Shown one piece after another: positions 47,701-55,820 of a stretch of 55,820 bases of DNA. Source of the stretch: Gammaproteobacteria bacterium. Lineage in GTDB: Bacteria > Pseudomonadota > Gammaproteobacteria > Ga0077536. The position numbers and the translations under genes are program-made. The notes under the pieces were generated by a model. That model did no database searches and had not been told where the DNA came from. It was given only the letters and a program-made list of their open reading frames with translations. Location: positions 1 through 55,820 of the forward strand of contig JAURHQ010000005.1 in the NCBI GenBank assembly GCA_030833185.1, given 5' to 3'. Numbering within the stretch: the stretch's first letter is position 1; each line of letters opens with the position of its first letter.

Positions 47701-49482
47701 ATGGTTGAAGGCGACTCAGGGCCTGCTGCATCAGGCACACAGTCAATTGCATCCGCAGTAGAGCATGCGGTGACCAAGAGTCAGGAGTTGTTTGAACAAT
47801 TCGCAGCCCGCAGTCAGGAGTTGACTGGCATCGTCGACCCGCTGGGGATTGGCGCAAGTTTTCAGCGCTTCGCCCTTCAACTTGCTCGAAACCCGCTACC
47901 TCTGTGGGAGACCCAGTGGCGTATCTGGATCGATGGCCTGAGCGTGCTACAGCAATCATTCATTCTCAGGGAAGATGCTGGGGCCGGCCGTGCCCAGACA
48001 TCGGAGGACCGAAGATTTCGGGACAGGGAGTGGACAAGCAATCCGCTTTTCGACTTTATCCGACATACCTATCTAATCTTGGCGAACAGCCTGATCCAGT
48101 TGACCTCGCATGCCGATGGGCTGGAGCCCAAAGACGCTCAGAAGGTCGCCTTCTACACCAGGCAGTTTGTCGATGCGATCTCTCCGAGCAATTTCGCATT
48201 GACTAACCCGGAGGTCGTACGCGCTACGCTCGAGCGTGGCGGTGCCAATCTGGTAGAAGGACTCAGAAATTTTCTTGACGATATCGACCTCGCAAGCGGG
48301 CAACTGCGCACGAAGATGGTGGACTCGTCGGCATTTGAACTCGGCAGAAACATTGCCACGAGCCTGGGCTCAGTCGTTTTTCAAAATGACTTGATGCAAC
48401 TCATTCAGTACGCGCCGACAACTGAGCGTGTTTACAGGCGCCCGCTGCTGATCATTCCGCCTTGGATTAACAAGTACTACGTGCTTGATTTGAAGCCAGA
48501 AAACTCTTTTATTCGCTGGGCGGTTAGCGAGGGCCACACCGTCTTCGTCATTTCCTGGGTTAATCCTGACGCAAAGCTAAGAGAAAAGGATTTCGCCGAC
48601 TATCTAAAAGAGGGTCCCCTCGCGGCCATGGATGCCATGGAGGCGGCGACTGGCGAGCGTAGTTTCAACCTGATCGGCTACTGTCTAGGCGGGACCTTGC
48701 TTGGTGCAATGCTGGCTTATCTGCGGCAGAAACAAGATGAGCGAATAAACGCTGCTACGTTTTTTACGGCGATGCTTGATTTTTCAGACCCTGGAGAACT
48801 CGGGGTATTCATCGATGAAAAGCAAGTGTGTCAACTTGAAAAGGAAATGGAGACACGCGGTTATCTTGATGGCAAGGAGATGGCCGCGACATTCAATTTG
48901 ATGCGCGCTAGTGACCTTATTTGGTCTTTCGTCATCAACAACTATCTTCTCGGTAAGACACCCGCCCCTTTCGACCTGCTTTATTGGAATTCCGACTCAA
49001 CGAGAATGCCCGCCCGAATGCACAGCACATACCTGCGAAAAATGTATATGCAGAACTTGCTGTGCAAGCCGGGCCAGTTCCGCATTGATGATGTTGCTCT
49101 CGATTTGAGTCGTGTCTCGGTCCCCTGTTGCTTCGTATCCGCCTTGGAAGACCACATCGCGCCCTGGAAATCTACGTTTGAGGGCGCAAAACTGTTCGGC
49201 GGCCCAGTCGAGTTTATCCTTGGGAAAGCCGGCCACATTGCGGGAATCATTAATCCCCCTGGACCGAAAGCTTATGGCCATTACACCGGACCAGAACCAG
49301 CAGGGGAGGCAGACGATTGGCTGCACGCCGCCACTTTTCATCAAGGGTCGTGGTGGCTTGCATGGGCGAAGTGGATAGAGCCACACGGTGGCGGACGGGT
49401 GCAGGCCAGAAAGCCGGGCGATCGCGCCCTGCCGCGACTAGAAGCGGCGCCGGGCAGTTACGCAAAAGTCAGGCTGGTATAG
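47701..49482 (+). CDS. phaC: Class I poly(3-hydroxyalkanoate) synthase
   Basis: 593-residue PHA polymerase that joins 3-hydroxyacyl-CoA units into storage granules in the cytoplasm. The N-terminal domain (about 1-220) is followed by the alpha/beta-hydrolase core with the lipase-like box GYCLGG (nucleophile Cys328). The acid/His pair is in ALEDHIAPW and GKAGHIAGI near the C-terminus. The size and single-gene layout match class I PhaC of the C. necator type; no phaE or phaR lies next to it. phaA and phaB are not in the window. yhbY precedes it by 25 bases. Confidence 0.95.
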   Translation: MVEGDSGPAASGTQSIASAVEHAVTKSQELFEQFAARSQELTGIVDPLGIGASFQRFALQLARNPLPLWETQWRIWIDGLSVLQQSFILREDAGAGRAQTSEDRRFRDREWTSNPLFDFIRHTYLILANSLIQLTSHADGLEPKDAQKVAFYTRQFVDAISPSNFALTNPEVVRATLERGGANLVEGLRNFLDDIDLASGQLRTKMVDSSAFELGRNIATSLGSVVFQNDLMQLIQYAPTTERVYRRPLLIIPPWINKYYVLDLKPENSFIRWAVSEGHTVFVISWVNPDAKLREKDFADYLKEGPLAAMDAMEAATGERSFNLIGYCLGGTLLGAMLAYLRQKQDERINAATFFTAMLDFSDPGELGVFIDEKQVCQLEKEMETRGYLDGKEMAATFNLMRASDLIWSFVINNYLLGKTPAPFDLLYWNSDSTRMPARMHSTYLRKMYMQNLLCKPGQFRIDDVALDLSRVSVPCCFVSALEDHIAPWKSTFEGAKLFGGPVEFILGKAGHIAGIINPPGPKAYGHYTGPEPAGEADDWLHAATFHQGSWWLAWAKWIEPHGGGRVQARKPGDRALPRLEAAPGSYAKVRLV

Positions 49483-49535
49483 TCGACGGCGACAGATTTA
49501 GATGTAGGGCCCGCACTTATCGCTGGGCGAATGCT

Positions 49536-49563
49536 TTGAGGGCAGCCCTCGTTGGGCTACACT
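49536..49563 (+). promoter_or_regulatory. Predicted sigma-70 promoter of tRNA-Ser
   Basis: TTGAGG (49536-49541) and TACACT (49558-49563) are separated by 16 bases, near-consensus for sigma-70. A GC-rich discriminator (CCCGGC) follows the -10, as expected for stable RNA genes under stringent control. The tRNA begins about 50 bases downstream, leaving room for a short processed leader. Confidence 0.5.
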
Positions 49564-49619
49564 CCCGGCTACGTAAATGATGGCTGTTAGCGATGCTTTT
49601 AGCCGTCCGCGTCAAACTC

Positions 49620-49711
49620 GGAGAGGTGCCGGAGTGGCCGATCGGGACTGACTCGAAATCAGTTGTGCCCTTTGCTGGGCACCGGGGGTTCGAATCCCTC
49701 CCTCTCCGCCA
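49620..49711 (+). tRNA. tRNA-Ser (anticodon CGA)
   Basis: A 92-base tRNA with encoded CCA. The acceptor GGAGAGG pairs with CCTCTCC, the anticodon loop CTCGAAA gives anticodon CGA (codon UCG), and the long variable arm (TGTGCCC...GGGCACC) plus discriminator G are diagnostic for serine. The TTCGAAT T-loop is intact. It lies between phaC and the convergent rpfC-like gene. Confidence 0.97.
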
Positions 49712-49718
49712 ATTTCCT

Positions 49719-52301
49719 TCACTCATGTGCTGAACCTTCTTTGCCGCCTTGGCAGGTGCAGGCCGCGCGGTCCAAGCGCTGATTGAACCCTGTCATCGCC
49801 GCGCCTAATGCCTCCTCCAACTCAGAGGCAAAAGTCCGGCAGTTGAAACGCTCATCCCTTTCGCTTGTGTACTCAATTTGGCGTGACAGCGACGCGAGCC
49901 GGCATGCGCCGACAGTGCGCGAGGCCCCGCACAGCGAGTGCATTGCGTTTCGCATTTTCGTCGCGCCTATGCCGCCGTCCATGGCGCGCCGGACAACATC
50001 GATAAAACCATGAGCGTCTTCTTCAAATTCTTTGTAGAAACCCCGGGCTTCGTCTAGCTCCATATAGCCGAGCAGTTCTTCAAATAACTCGTCATCCACG
50101 TCGGGTTCCGCTGCCAGGGTTTGGCCGCCCTCGCCAGCAGAGGGCTTGGTAGTCTTTTCCAGCGTGGCGTTCTGCCGCTTCCCCATCAGCTCTTGCACAG
50201 TTTGAATGAGCTGTGAGGGGCGGAGCGGCTTAATCGCAAATTTGGCGATTCCTACCAAATCAGCATCTGCAACCAAGTCAGGACGGTTGTCGGCGGTCAC
50301 CATGACTATTGGGGTTCGCGCAGGGTCATTAGCCGCTGCAAAATTATAAATACGCGCAACGTCGAGGCCGTCCAGCTCAGGCATGTGCATGTCGATCATG
50401 GCCAAGTCGTAAGCGCCTGTCTGAAGTTCATCAAGCGCGCGCTCTCCGTCGCTGACCACATGACAGCGATAACCCGCCCGCTCGAGCGTCATTCGAGCTA
50501 TCAACTGATTGGTACTGTTGTCTTCCGCGATCAGAATTAGCCCCTCCATCGGTGGGCTTTCAGGCTCAACCACCGTCTCTTCATCTGAGAAGAGTTGTGC
50601 TGCCAAGTGGAACGCGCGATGTAGCTCATGCCTGTCAGAGGCAGCCGTTAGAAATGAGGTCAGACCCTCACGAAATGCAATCGGTCGCTGGTCCTCCGTT
50701 CCAAAGCCAAAAACTATCGGAATTGCTTGGCGGCCAGTTCGTGCGATGTGTTCCCTTAGCATTGGCATGACCGTTTCGGCGATCCGACAGTCAATAACGA
50801 AACAGGTCTTTGACGTCAGCAAGTTGAGTTGCCGGTGTAACTCCCCGATGCCAACCTCAATAATCTCCAAGCTTGGAAAGGTTTTGAGAAGAGCGCGAAC
50901 CGGCCCGCTCTCGTAGCCAAACCCCGTAACAACCACTTGGTGCGGCAAACGAAAATCAGGGGTCGGGAGGGGCGGTTGGTGGGGCAGTCTCAGCTCTACG
51001 TCGATACGAGTACCAACGCCGGGCGCCGACTTGATAACGATACTACCGTCCATTAGCTGAATGAGGTCGCGCGCAATCGTTGTGCCGAGCCCAGACCCGT
51101 CGTGCTGTCTGGTTACGCTGTCATCGGCCTGCGAGAACGGGTCGAACACACGCGTAAGATAGTCCTGTTCCATTCCGGGTCCGGTATCAACCACGCTAAG
51201 CACGATAGCTTCACGGTCCCGCGGTGTGCCCGCGGCGAGGGCGGCAATTCGCACGCCCCCTTCGCTAGTAAATTTCACCGCGTTCCCCGCCAAATTTATG
51301 ATCACTTCCTGAATTTGCCTGGGCGACCCCATAAGTTGATGTTCAATTCGCGGATCTACGAAGAGGCTCAAAGAAAGTCCCTTCGCGCTCGCCTGTGGCA
51401 GCAGGATATCCAGCGTTTCGGCCATCGTACGATGGAGTTCCATTTCCTCAATTTGCAGCACGAAGGAGCCCGACTCATATTTGCTGCTATCGAGAATTCG
51501 GTTGATCAGATCGAGTAGCGTATTGGATGAAGAGCGGATCAGCCGCGTCATATCGAGACGCTGGTCTTCAGACATATCGTTGGTGAGGAGTTCGGTCAGC
51601 GCAATTACCCCGTGTAGCGGAGTGCGAAGTTCGTGGCTCATTTTGGCGACAAAATCGGCCTTCGCACGCGCCGCAGATTCGGCTCGCGCAAGCGCGCCGT
51701 ACAGGAGCCGGATTAAATACCCGGCGTAGAGCGGCACCACCAACAGTCCTCCGCTGAGGCCGAGTGCAAGAGCTGGAAACGCCTGCCAAAAATCGGACGC
51801 CCAGATAACGATGGCAAAACCCACCAAAGAGGCGCTTACACCCGCGTAAAGGTAACGCGGACCATAGCGTACGCCGTAGCCAATTGTGGTCCACAGATAG
51901 AGTGCGAAAACACCCGCCAGCGTTTGGTCTCCAAAATAGAGAATCCAACTGATCCCGACGTTGTCCAAGATGATGCTGGCTACTCGTTGACCGACCCTCC
52001 AGGGATCCGTCGCCGGGCGCCTTGCAATAAACCTCGCCCAGACTAAGAGTGTGATGGCTGAAAGAGACGTAAAAAGGAAGGTGTAGCCGACAAGGCGAAG
52101 TTCAAGCGTGGGTTGAAGATGGCAGGCAAGCAAAGCCAGCGCCACCAGCGCGAGGTTCATTGCGCAGCGGATTTTAGCCTGTGCTAGCTCGCCCAAAGGG
52201 GCTGCAGAGTAGGTCCGACTCTGGACTCGGATACTGGGCTCGATGGAGTCGGGGGTTTTAGGTTTCCCGCCAGAGAAGCTAACCGTCTGCGTATCGGACA
52301 T
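49719..52301 (-). CDS. rpfC: RpfC-like hybrid sensor histidine kinase (DSF sensor)
   Basis: 860-residue membrane hybrid kinase. Residues 40-200 form a multi-helix membrane input domain whose LWTTIGYGVRYGPRYLYAG segment closely matches the input region of Xanthomonas RpfC, the receptor for diffusible signal factor (DSF). HisKA (H223 in KMSHELRTPL), HATPase (DTGPGME, GSGLGTTIA), a degenerate receiver-like region (about 455-575), a true receiver (about 583-700, acceptor Asp in AMIDMHMPELDG near 636) and an HPt domain (His in AMHSLCGASRT, near 787) follow. Xanthomonas RpfC has 726 residues, so the extra length is mainly the degenerate receiver. It is the last gene of the ACP-ketosynthase-kinase operon and sits opposite the rpfF-like synthase. 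Confidence 0.88.
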   Translation of the reverse strand: MSDTQTVSFSGGKPKTPDSIEPSIRVQSRTYSAAPLGELAQAKIRCAMNLALVALALLACHLQPTLELRLVGYTFLFTSLSAITLLVWARFIARRPATDPWRVGQRVASIILDNVGISWILYFGDQTLAGVFALYLWTTIGYGVRYGPRYLYAGVSASLVGFAIVIWASDFWQAFPALALGLSGGLLVVPLYAGYLIRLLYGALARAESAARAKADFVAKMSHELRTPLHGVIALTELLTNDMSEDQRLDMTRLIRSSSNTLLDLINRILDSSKYESGSFVLQIEEMELHRTMAETLDILLPQASAKGLSLSLFVDPRIEHQLMGSPRQIQEVIINLAGNAVKFTSEGGVRIAALAAGTPRDREAIVLSVVDTGPGMEQDYLTRVFDPFSQADDSVTRQHDGSGLGTTIARDLIQLMDGSIVIKSAPGVGTRIDVELRLPHQPPLPTPDFRLPHQVVVTGFGYESGPVRALLKTFPSLEIIEVGIGELHRQLNLLTSKTCFVIDCRIAETVMPMLREHIARTGRQAIPIVFGFGTEDQRPIAFREGLTSFLTAASDRHELHRAFHLAAQLFSDEETVVEPESPPMEGLILIAEDNSTNQLIARMTLERAGYRCHVVSDGERALDELQTGAYDLAMIDMHMPELDGLDVARIYNFAAANDPARTPIVMVTADNRPDLVADADLVGIAKFAIKPLRPSQLIQTVQELMGKRQNATLEKTTKPSAGEGGQTLAAEPDVDDELFEELLGYMELDEARGFYKEFEEDAHGFIDVVRRAMDGGIGATKMRNAMHSLCGASRTVGACRLASLSRQIEYTSERDERFNCRTFASELEEALGAAMTGFNQRLDRAACTCQGGKEGSAHE

Positions 52302-52363
52302 AAGCCTCGCGCCGTGTTCGGTAGAAATTGCTGTGGGTCTAAGCGCTTTTTTTTGCGTTTCAG

Positions 52364-53746
52364 TTAACCCAGCGCACCGTCGTAATGTTTAAGAACCAGT
52401 GCGGCGTTGTGGCCACCGAACCCAAAGTTCTGGCTTAGTGCATACCTCAGTGGTGCCTCCGTCGTCTCCAATGCAAAATTCAGCTTCGCAATTGGCTTAC
52501 TAAGGTTCCTTGAGGCATGAACCGTCTGATGTTTTAGGGACAGTGCCGTAACGACAAACTCAAGCGCTCCGGCGGCGCCAATCGAATGCCCAAGAATAGA
52601 CTTTGTGCTGTTTAGCAATGGCTTGTCACCGAATGTATTTTCGATGAATGACGCCTCAGTCGCATCATTGAGAACGGTGCCGGTTCCGTGGGTATTGATG
52701 TAATCAATCGAATCCGGCGTGAGGGCAGCGTCAACTAAAGCTGCCCGCAGCATCTGCGTGAATGCATTGTGCTGCGGGGAAATAGCTGCGATCGAGAATG
52801 CATCATTGCTCTGACCAAAGCCTACCAGCTCTGCAATGATTTGTTTCTCCGCGCCGCGCCGCTTAACAGATGCGCCGGTCTCCAGCACCGCCATCCCGGC
52901 GCCGCCTTCACTGAAGAGGAATCCGCTTCGGTCTGCGTCGAAAGGGCGGTTCTCGGTTCCTACGCCTGTAAATGGACTAGCAAGTGTCTGCAATCTATCG
53001 AAGCCCATGAACACCCCACCAGCGCGATCGCTCAAATGCTCTATTCCGCCGGCCAGGGCAATGTCTACCTCGCCGGCCAGAAGGGCACGATAGGCCTTAC
53101 CGATCGCAACCGTCCCAGAGGCGCAGGCCGCGCAAAATGTCTCTGCCACCGCTTGCGCGCCGATGCGGAGAGCAATGTTTGCCGCAAGTGCATTAGGCAT
53201 CGTCTGACAGATCACCATGGGATTAACGCGCGGATGCGCGCCCAGAGCGTCTGCTAACTCTTGAACGAGCAAATCATCGGGGCGCTCATCCCTGAGTGCT
53301 TTTAGCGTATCTTTCATTCCCGCCAGAAGGTGGGCCGCGTAGTTGTCGAAGGGGCTTCTGGCGCCACCGAGACCAGTGCCAACAAACACACCTACTCGCT
53401 CGGGCGCCACATCGGTAAAAGCATAGCCTCCACCGGGCGTTGCGCTCGTCGCACGGGCTAAACCTGCCGAATTGGAGGCCATTTCCGTAGAGACAACGCC
53501 AAGCAACGCCGGCCGGGACAGTAATAGTTCCTCTGATCGCCGGATGCCGAACGAGCGATAATCGGGCTCTACTAGAGGCGCCCAGACCCGACTAGTGGAG
53601 TTGTAGTAGCGTTCCCAACGCGACGGTACGTCAGTGGCTAGACTGCGACTCTCAACACAGGCGTCCCACAAGACATCTGCGCCCACACCTGCGGCCGACA
53701 CTGCACCGAGCCCGGTGACGAAAACCCTATCCGCGTATTTTCCCAC
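52364..53746 (-). CDS. Beta-ketoacyl-ACP synthase II-type enzyme of the DSF locus
   Basis: 460-residue KAS (FabF-like) condensing enzyme that extends acyl-ACP with malonyl-ACP. The VFVTGLGAVSAAG N-terminus, catalytic Cys208 (AACASG), His353 (NTHGTGT), Lys382, His387 (LGHSIGAAG) and the FGFGGHNA tail form a full active site. It is about 50 residues longer than typical FabF; the extra sequence lies mainly in the first 110 residues. It starts with GTG at 53746, 2 bases after the ACP stop, and is followed after 62 bases by the rpfC-like gene. Unlike housekeeping fabF it has no fabD or fabG near it, so a specialised role in signal-precursor synthesis is suggested. Confidence 0.9.
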   Translation of the reverse strand: MGKYADRVFVTGLGAVSAAGVGADVLWDACVESRSLATDVPSRWERYYNSTSRVWAPLVEPDYRSFGIRRSEELLLSRPALLGVVSTEMASNSAGLARATSATPGGGYAFTDVAPERVGVFVGTGLGGARSPFDNYAAHLLAGMKDTLKALRDERPDDLLVQELADALGAHPRVNPMVICQTMPNALAANIALRIGAQAVAETFCAACASGTVAIGKAYRALLAGEVDIALAGGIEHLSDRAGGVFMGFDRLQTLASPFTGVGTENRPFDADRSGFLFSEGGAGMAVLETGASVKRRGAEKQIIAELVGFGQSNDAFSIAAISPQHNAFTQMLRAALVDAALTPDSIDYINTHGTGTVLNDATEASFIENTFGDKPLLNSTKSILGHSIGAAGALEFVVTALSLKHQTVHASRNLSKPIAKLNFALETTEAPLRYALSQNFGFGGHNAALVLKHYDGALG

Positions 53747-53748
53747 TC

Positions 53749-54015
53749 CTACGCCTTCTGTTCGGCTAGCGCGGTCGCAATAAAGTCACGTAGCCATCCC
53801 ATAGTGACACCAGAAGCGGGGATAGCGTCCGCATTAAATTCAACATCAAACTCAGCGTCGAAGGCGATCATCAAAGCGATCACTTGCATCGAATCCGCAC
53901 CGAGATCTTCCCTTATCAACAAGTCCTCATTGAACGTGGCAGTTGGCGTTTGCAACACCTCATGCACGACAGCTGCGATACGAGATTCTAAAAGCGCAAC
54001 CGACTGGTCCGACAT
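53749..54015 (-). CDS. Acyl carrier protein of the DSF locus
   Basis: 88-residue acidic ACP with the 4'-phosphopantetheine attachment Ser42 in LGADSMQVIAL, where housekeeping ACPs have DSLD. The acidic helix after the serine and the overall size fit type II ACP. The ATG at 54015 begins MSDQS; a longer frame from 54147 has no ACP-like extension. The gene pairs with the ketosynthase (2-base gap), and together they are divergent from the rpfF-like gene with 345 bases between starts. It is probably distinct from the housekeeping acpP, which normally sits between fabG and fabF. Confidence 0.88.
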   Translation of the reverse strand: MSDQSVALLESRIAAVVHEVLQTPTATFNEDLLIREDLGADSMQVIALMIAFDAEFDVEFNADAIPASGVTMGWLRDFIATALAEQKA

Positions 54016-54360
54016 AGTTGCTGTGCTCCAACACAAAGTCCAAGAAAACGTAATCTGACGCCAAGCACGAAAGTCTTGCGATAGCGACCATGCTAGAGCA
54101 TCGGTGGCAAACGCCCAAGCGCGGTTCCGAAGTCGAGAATCACCCAAAAGATCTAGGTGGTCTAAATCACAGACAGGACAGTAAAGGTGCCTCGGACGCG
54201 TAAGTAATTCATTTGAGTGATGCGCAGCATTGCAGCTGCCCGCTTACGGTCTGAACTCGCTGGGATGATACGAAGTTCCATTGTCTTATTCACGAGTTCT
54301 GGCCCCGGGTAGAGAGAGCCTCAAAGGCCGATGCCGCGAGCCAGCCATCAGGAGGGTGTA
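54016..54360. other. 345-base divergent intergenic region between the ACP and rpfF-like genes
   Basis: No gene was found here. The region must contain promoters for both the ACP-ketosynthase-kinase operon and the rpfF-like gene. It is lower in GC than most of the window. A small palindrome, ATGCT-AG-AGCAT (54090-54101), is visible; no firm -35/-10 pair, CRP/Clp site or hairpin terminator could be assigned by eye. Confidence 0.5.
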
Positions 54361-55197
54361 ATGAACCGTTCAGCATTCGGCAATTCCAATGCCGCTTTCA
54401 AAATAAAGCAACTAGTAAACACTAGCGCTCCATTTTCAGTGCGCCGAACCGGCACCGCCGTTTGGTGTCACAGGTCGGCTACCACCCAAAGCTTTGTAAC
54501 GTTCGAGCAGTTGAGCGCAATGCGAGACATTGATGCCCAGTTGATGACCGCTGGGCTGGGGGACGTAAGTTACAAGGTCCTTTGTTCTGACCATCCCCGT
54601 TTCTTTTCGCTCGGGGGTGACCTGAGCCTATTCATCCGCTGTGTCGAAGAACAGGATGAGCAATCACTTAGCGAGTATGCAATCCTGGCGATCAGAGCCA
54701 TTTGGGCCAACGCGTCCGGGCTCGGCGCGCGACAAATCAATACAATCGCGCTGGTCGCAGGCGAGGCTCAAGGCGGCGGTTTTGAGGCGGCCCTTTCATG
54801 CGACTTGTTAGTCGCTGAGGTTGGTACATCGTTCGGCTTCCCCGAAACGCTTTTTGGCATGTTCCCGGGCATGGGGGGGGAACTTCTTCTCAGGGGGCGC
54901 GTGGATAACGATTTGGCTAAGAAGCTGGTAACGAGCGCGCACCGCTATCCAGCTGAGATGTTGTTCGAAATGGGCATCGTCGACTACTTAGCACCCAAGG
55001 GCACTGGCCCAGAGACGGTGCAGGAGGCAATACGGACTCAGAACCAAGCGGACCTGTTCGAACGGCGACAGAAGCGGCTTGAAACAGTTAGGTACACCGA
55101 ACTTTTGGATTCAGTTGACGTGTGGGTGGCGCAAGCGATGTCGCTTTCAGCGAGACAGTTGCGGGCGATGAAGTACATCTGTAGCGCTCAAAACTGA
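54361..55197 (+). CDS. rpfF: RpfF-like DSF synthase (crotonase family)
   Basis: 278-residue crotonase-fold enzyme that closely resembles RpfF, the bifunctional dehydratase/thioesterase that converts 3-hydroxyacyl-ACP to cis-2-unsaturated fatty-acid signals (DSF). Shared blocks are SLGGDLSLF, LGARQINTIALV, GGGFEAALSCDLL and GFPETLFGMFPGMGGE. The catalytic glutamates E142 and E162 correspond to E141 and E161 of Xanthomonas RpfF. The ATG at 54361 has AGGAGG 5-6 bases upstream; the ATG at 54331 lacks one. The partner ACP, ketosynthase and RpfC-like kinase are on the opposite strand across 345 bases. The gene ends just before a terminator shared with the rRNA operon. Confidence 0.9.
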   Translation: MNRSAFGNSNAAFKIKQLVNTSAPFSVRRTGTAVWCHRSATTQSFVTFEQLSAMRDIDAQLMTAGLGDVSYKVLCSDHPRFFSLGGDLSLFIRCVEEQDEQSLSEYAILAIRAIWANASGLGARQINTIALVAGEAQGGGFEAALSCDLLVAEVGTSFGFPETLFGMFPGMGGELLLRGRVDNDLAKKLVTSAHRYPAEMLFEMGIVDYLAPKGTGPETVQEAIRTQNQADLFERRQKRLETVRYTELLDSVDVWVAQAMSLSARQLRAMKYICSAQN

Positions 55198-55256
55198 GCA
55201 GACCCGAACGTTGACACGCACCCGGTGCAGCTGGGTAAGCGTCCTTCTTGCTATAG

Positions 55257-55290
55257 AAAAAAAACCCCGGGAGCGGCTCCCGGGGTTTTT
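55257..55290. terminator. Bidirectional terminator between the rpfF-like gene and the rRNA operon
   Basis: A perfect 9-bp stem, CCCCGGGAG (55265-55273) and CTCCCGGGG (55277-55285) with a 3-base loop, is flanked by eight A on the left (55257-55264) and five T on the right (55286-55290). It can stop transcription from both sides: the minus-strand rRNA operon ends in an 8-T run and the plus-strand rpfF-like gene in a 5-T run. Confidence 0.9.
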
Positions 55291-55299
55291 GGGTTTGAA

Positions 55300-55414
55300 C
55301 CTGGCGATGACCTACTTTCGCATGGTTGAGCCCACACTATCATCGGCGCAGAGCGGTTTCACTTCTGAGTTCGAGATGGATTCAGGTGGTTCCCGCTCGC
55401 TATTGTCGCCAGGC
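55300..55414 (-). rRNA. rrf: 5S ribosomal RNA
   Basis: A 115-base 5S rRNA on the minus strand, starting GCCTGGCGAC and ending CATCGCCAGG, with complementary ends. Internal CGAACTCAGAAGTGAAAC and GCGCCGATGATAGTG segments match beta/gammaproteobacterial 5S rRNA. The exact ends are uncertain by a base or two. It follows 23S rRNA and precedes a strong terminator. Confidence 0.93.
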
Positions 55415-55494
55415 AATTCGGTTTTCCGTCGGTTGAACACAACCGGCGGTTGGGTAAGTCGATTCGTTTGGCTTTGAAAGCGCTTGAGCGTTAT

Positions 55495-55820
<326 letters not shown>

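Noticed and set aside
52335..52363. Run of eight T after the ketosynthase gene considered as a terminator
   Set aside because: On the transcribed (minus) strand it reads as A, with no GC hairpin before a T-run, so it does not end the operon before the rpfC-like gene.

Overview
The window reads as a GC-rich proteobacterial chromosome, most likely gammaproteobacterial (betaproteobacterial is possible). The evidence is a complete mlaFEDCB operon, an opgG-opgH pair, a class I PHA synthase, an RpfF/RpfC pair, and 5S/23S rRNA of beta/gamma type. No insertion sequences, prophage genes or CRISPR arrays were seen. All function calls come from reading the sequence and recalling protein families; nothing was searched.

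Layout. 1-4 kb (minus strand): the 5' half of an Orn/Lys/Arg decarboxylase, a Tat-exported multicopper oxidase and a lipoprotein of the TolC family. 4.1-13.3 kb: an LLM flavin/F420 oxidoreductase, then a cyanophycin locus in which DUF1854 and ABC transporter genes are transcribed divergently from two cyanophycin synthetases (a degenerate CphA' and a full CphA), followed by a crotonase. 13.4-19.2 kb (minus): a REC/HD-GYP regulator and a 1585-residue multi-PAS hybrid kinase. 19.4-27.3 kb: a P-loop protein of unknown role, a second LLM monooxygenase, a cytochrome P450 with an RND/MMPL transporter, an EamA permease and an alpha/beta hydrolase. 27.5-32.9 kb (minus): a compact operon of a tyrosine phosphatase, a free-standing phosphohistidine swivel domain, two unrecognised proteins, an SDR and a Nudix hydrolase. 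33-36 kb: mlaFEDCB. 36-40 kb (minus): opgH and opgG. 40.2-43.8 kb (minus): a two-component system and a DegP/DegQ protease, with a PmrA-type direct repeat between them. 43.9-49.5 kb: an omega-aminotransferase, a second Nudix hydrolase, yidD, a zinc-finger protein, an SRPBCC protein, gcvH, yhbY and phaC, then tRNA-Ser(CGA). 49.7-55.2 kb: a DSF-type quorum-sensing locus (rpfC-like kinase, ketosynthase and acyl carrier protein, divergent from an rpfF-like synthase). 55.3 kb to the end (minus): 5S rRNA and the 3' end of 23S rRNA.

How the genes work together. Two carbon/nitrogen stores are represented: cyanophycin (cphA, cphA') and polyhydroxyalkanoate (phaC). Envelope maintenance is represented by Mla, OpgGH, the periplasmic protease and its regulators, and YidD. 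The strongest candidate for an undescribed arrangement is the DSF locus, where the signal synthase and sensor flank a dedicated ACP and ketosynthase. These could supply the acyl-ACP substrate of the synthase. The second candidate is the operon around the free-standing phosphohistidine domain, which has no ATP-grasp or PEP-binding partner in sight.
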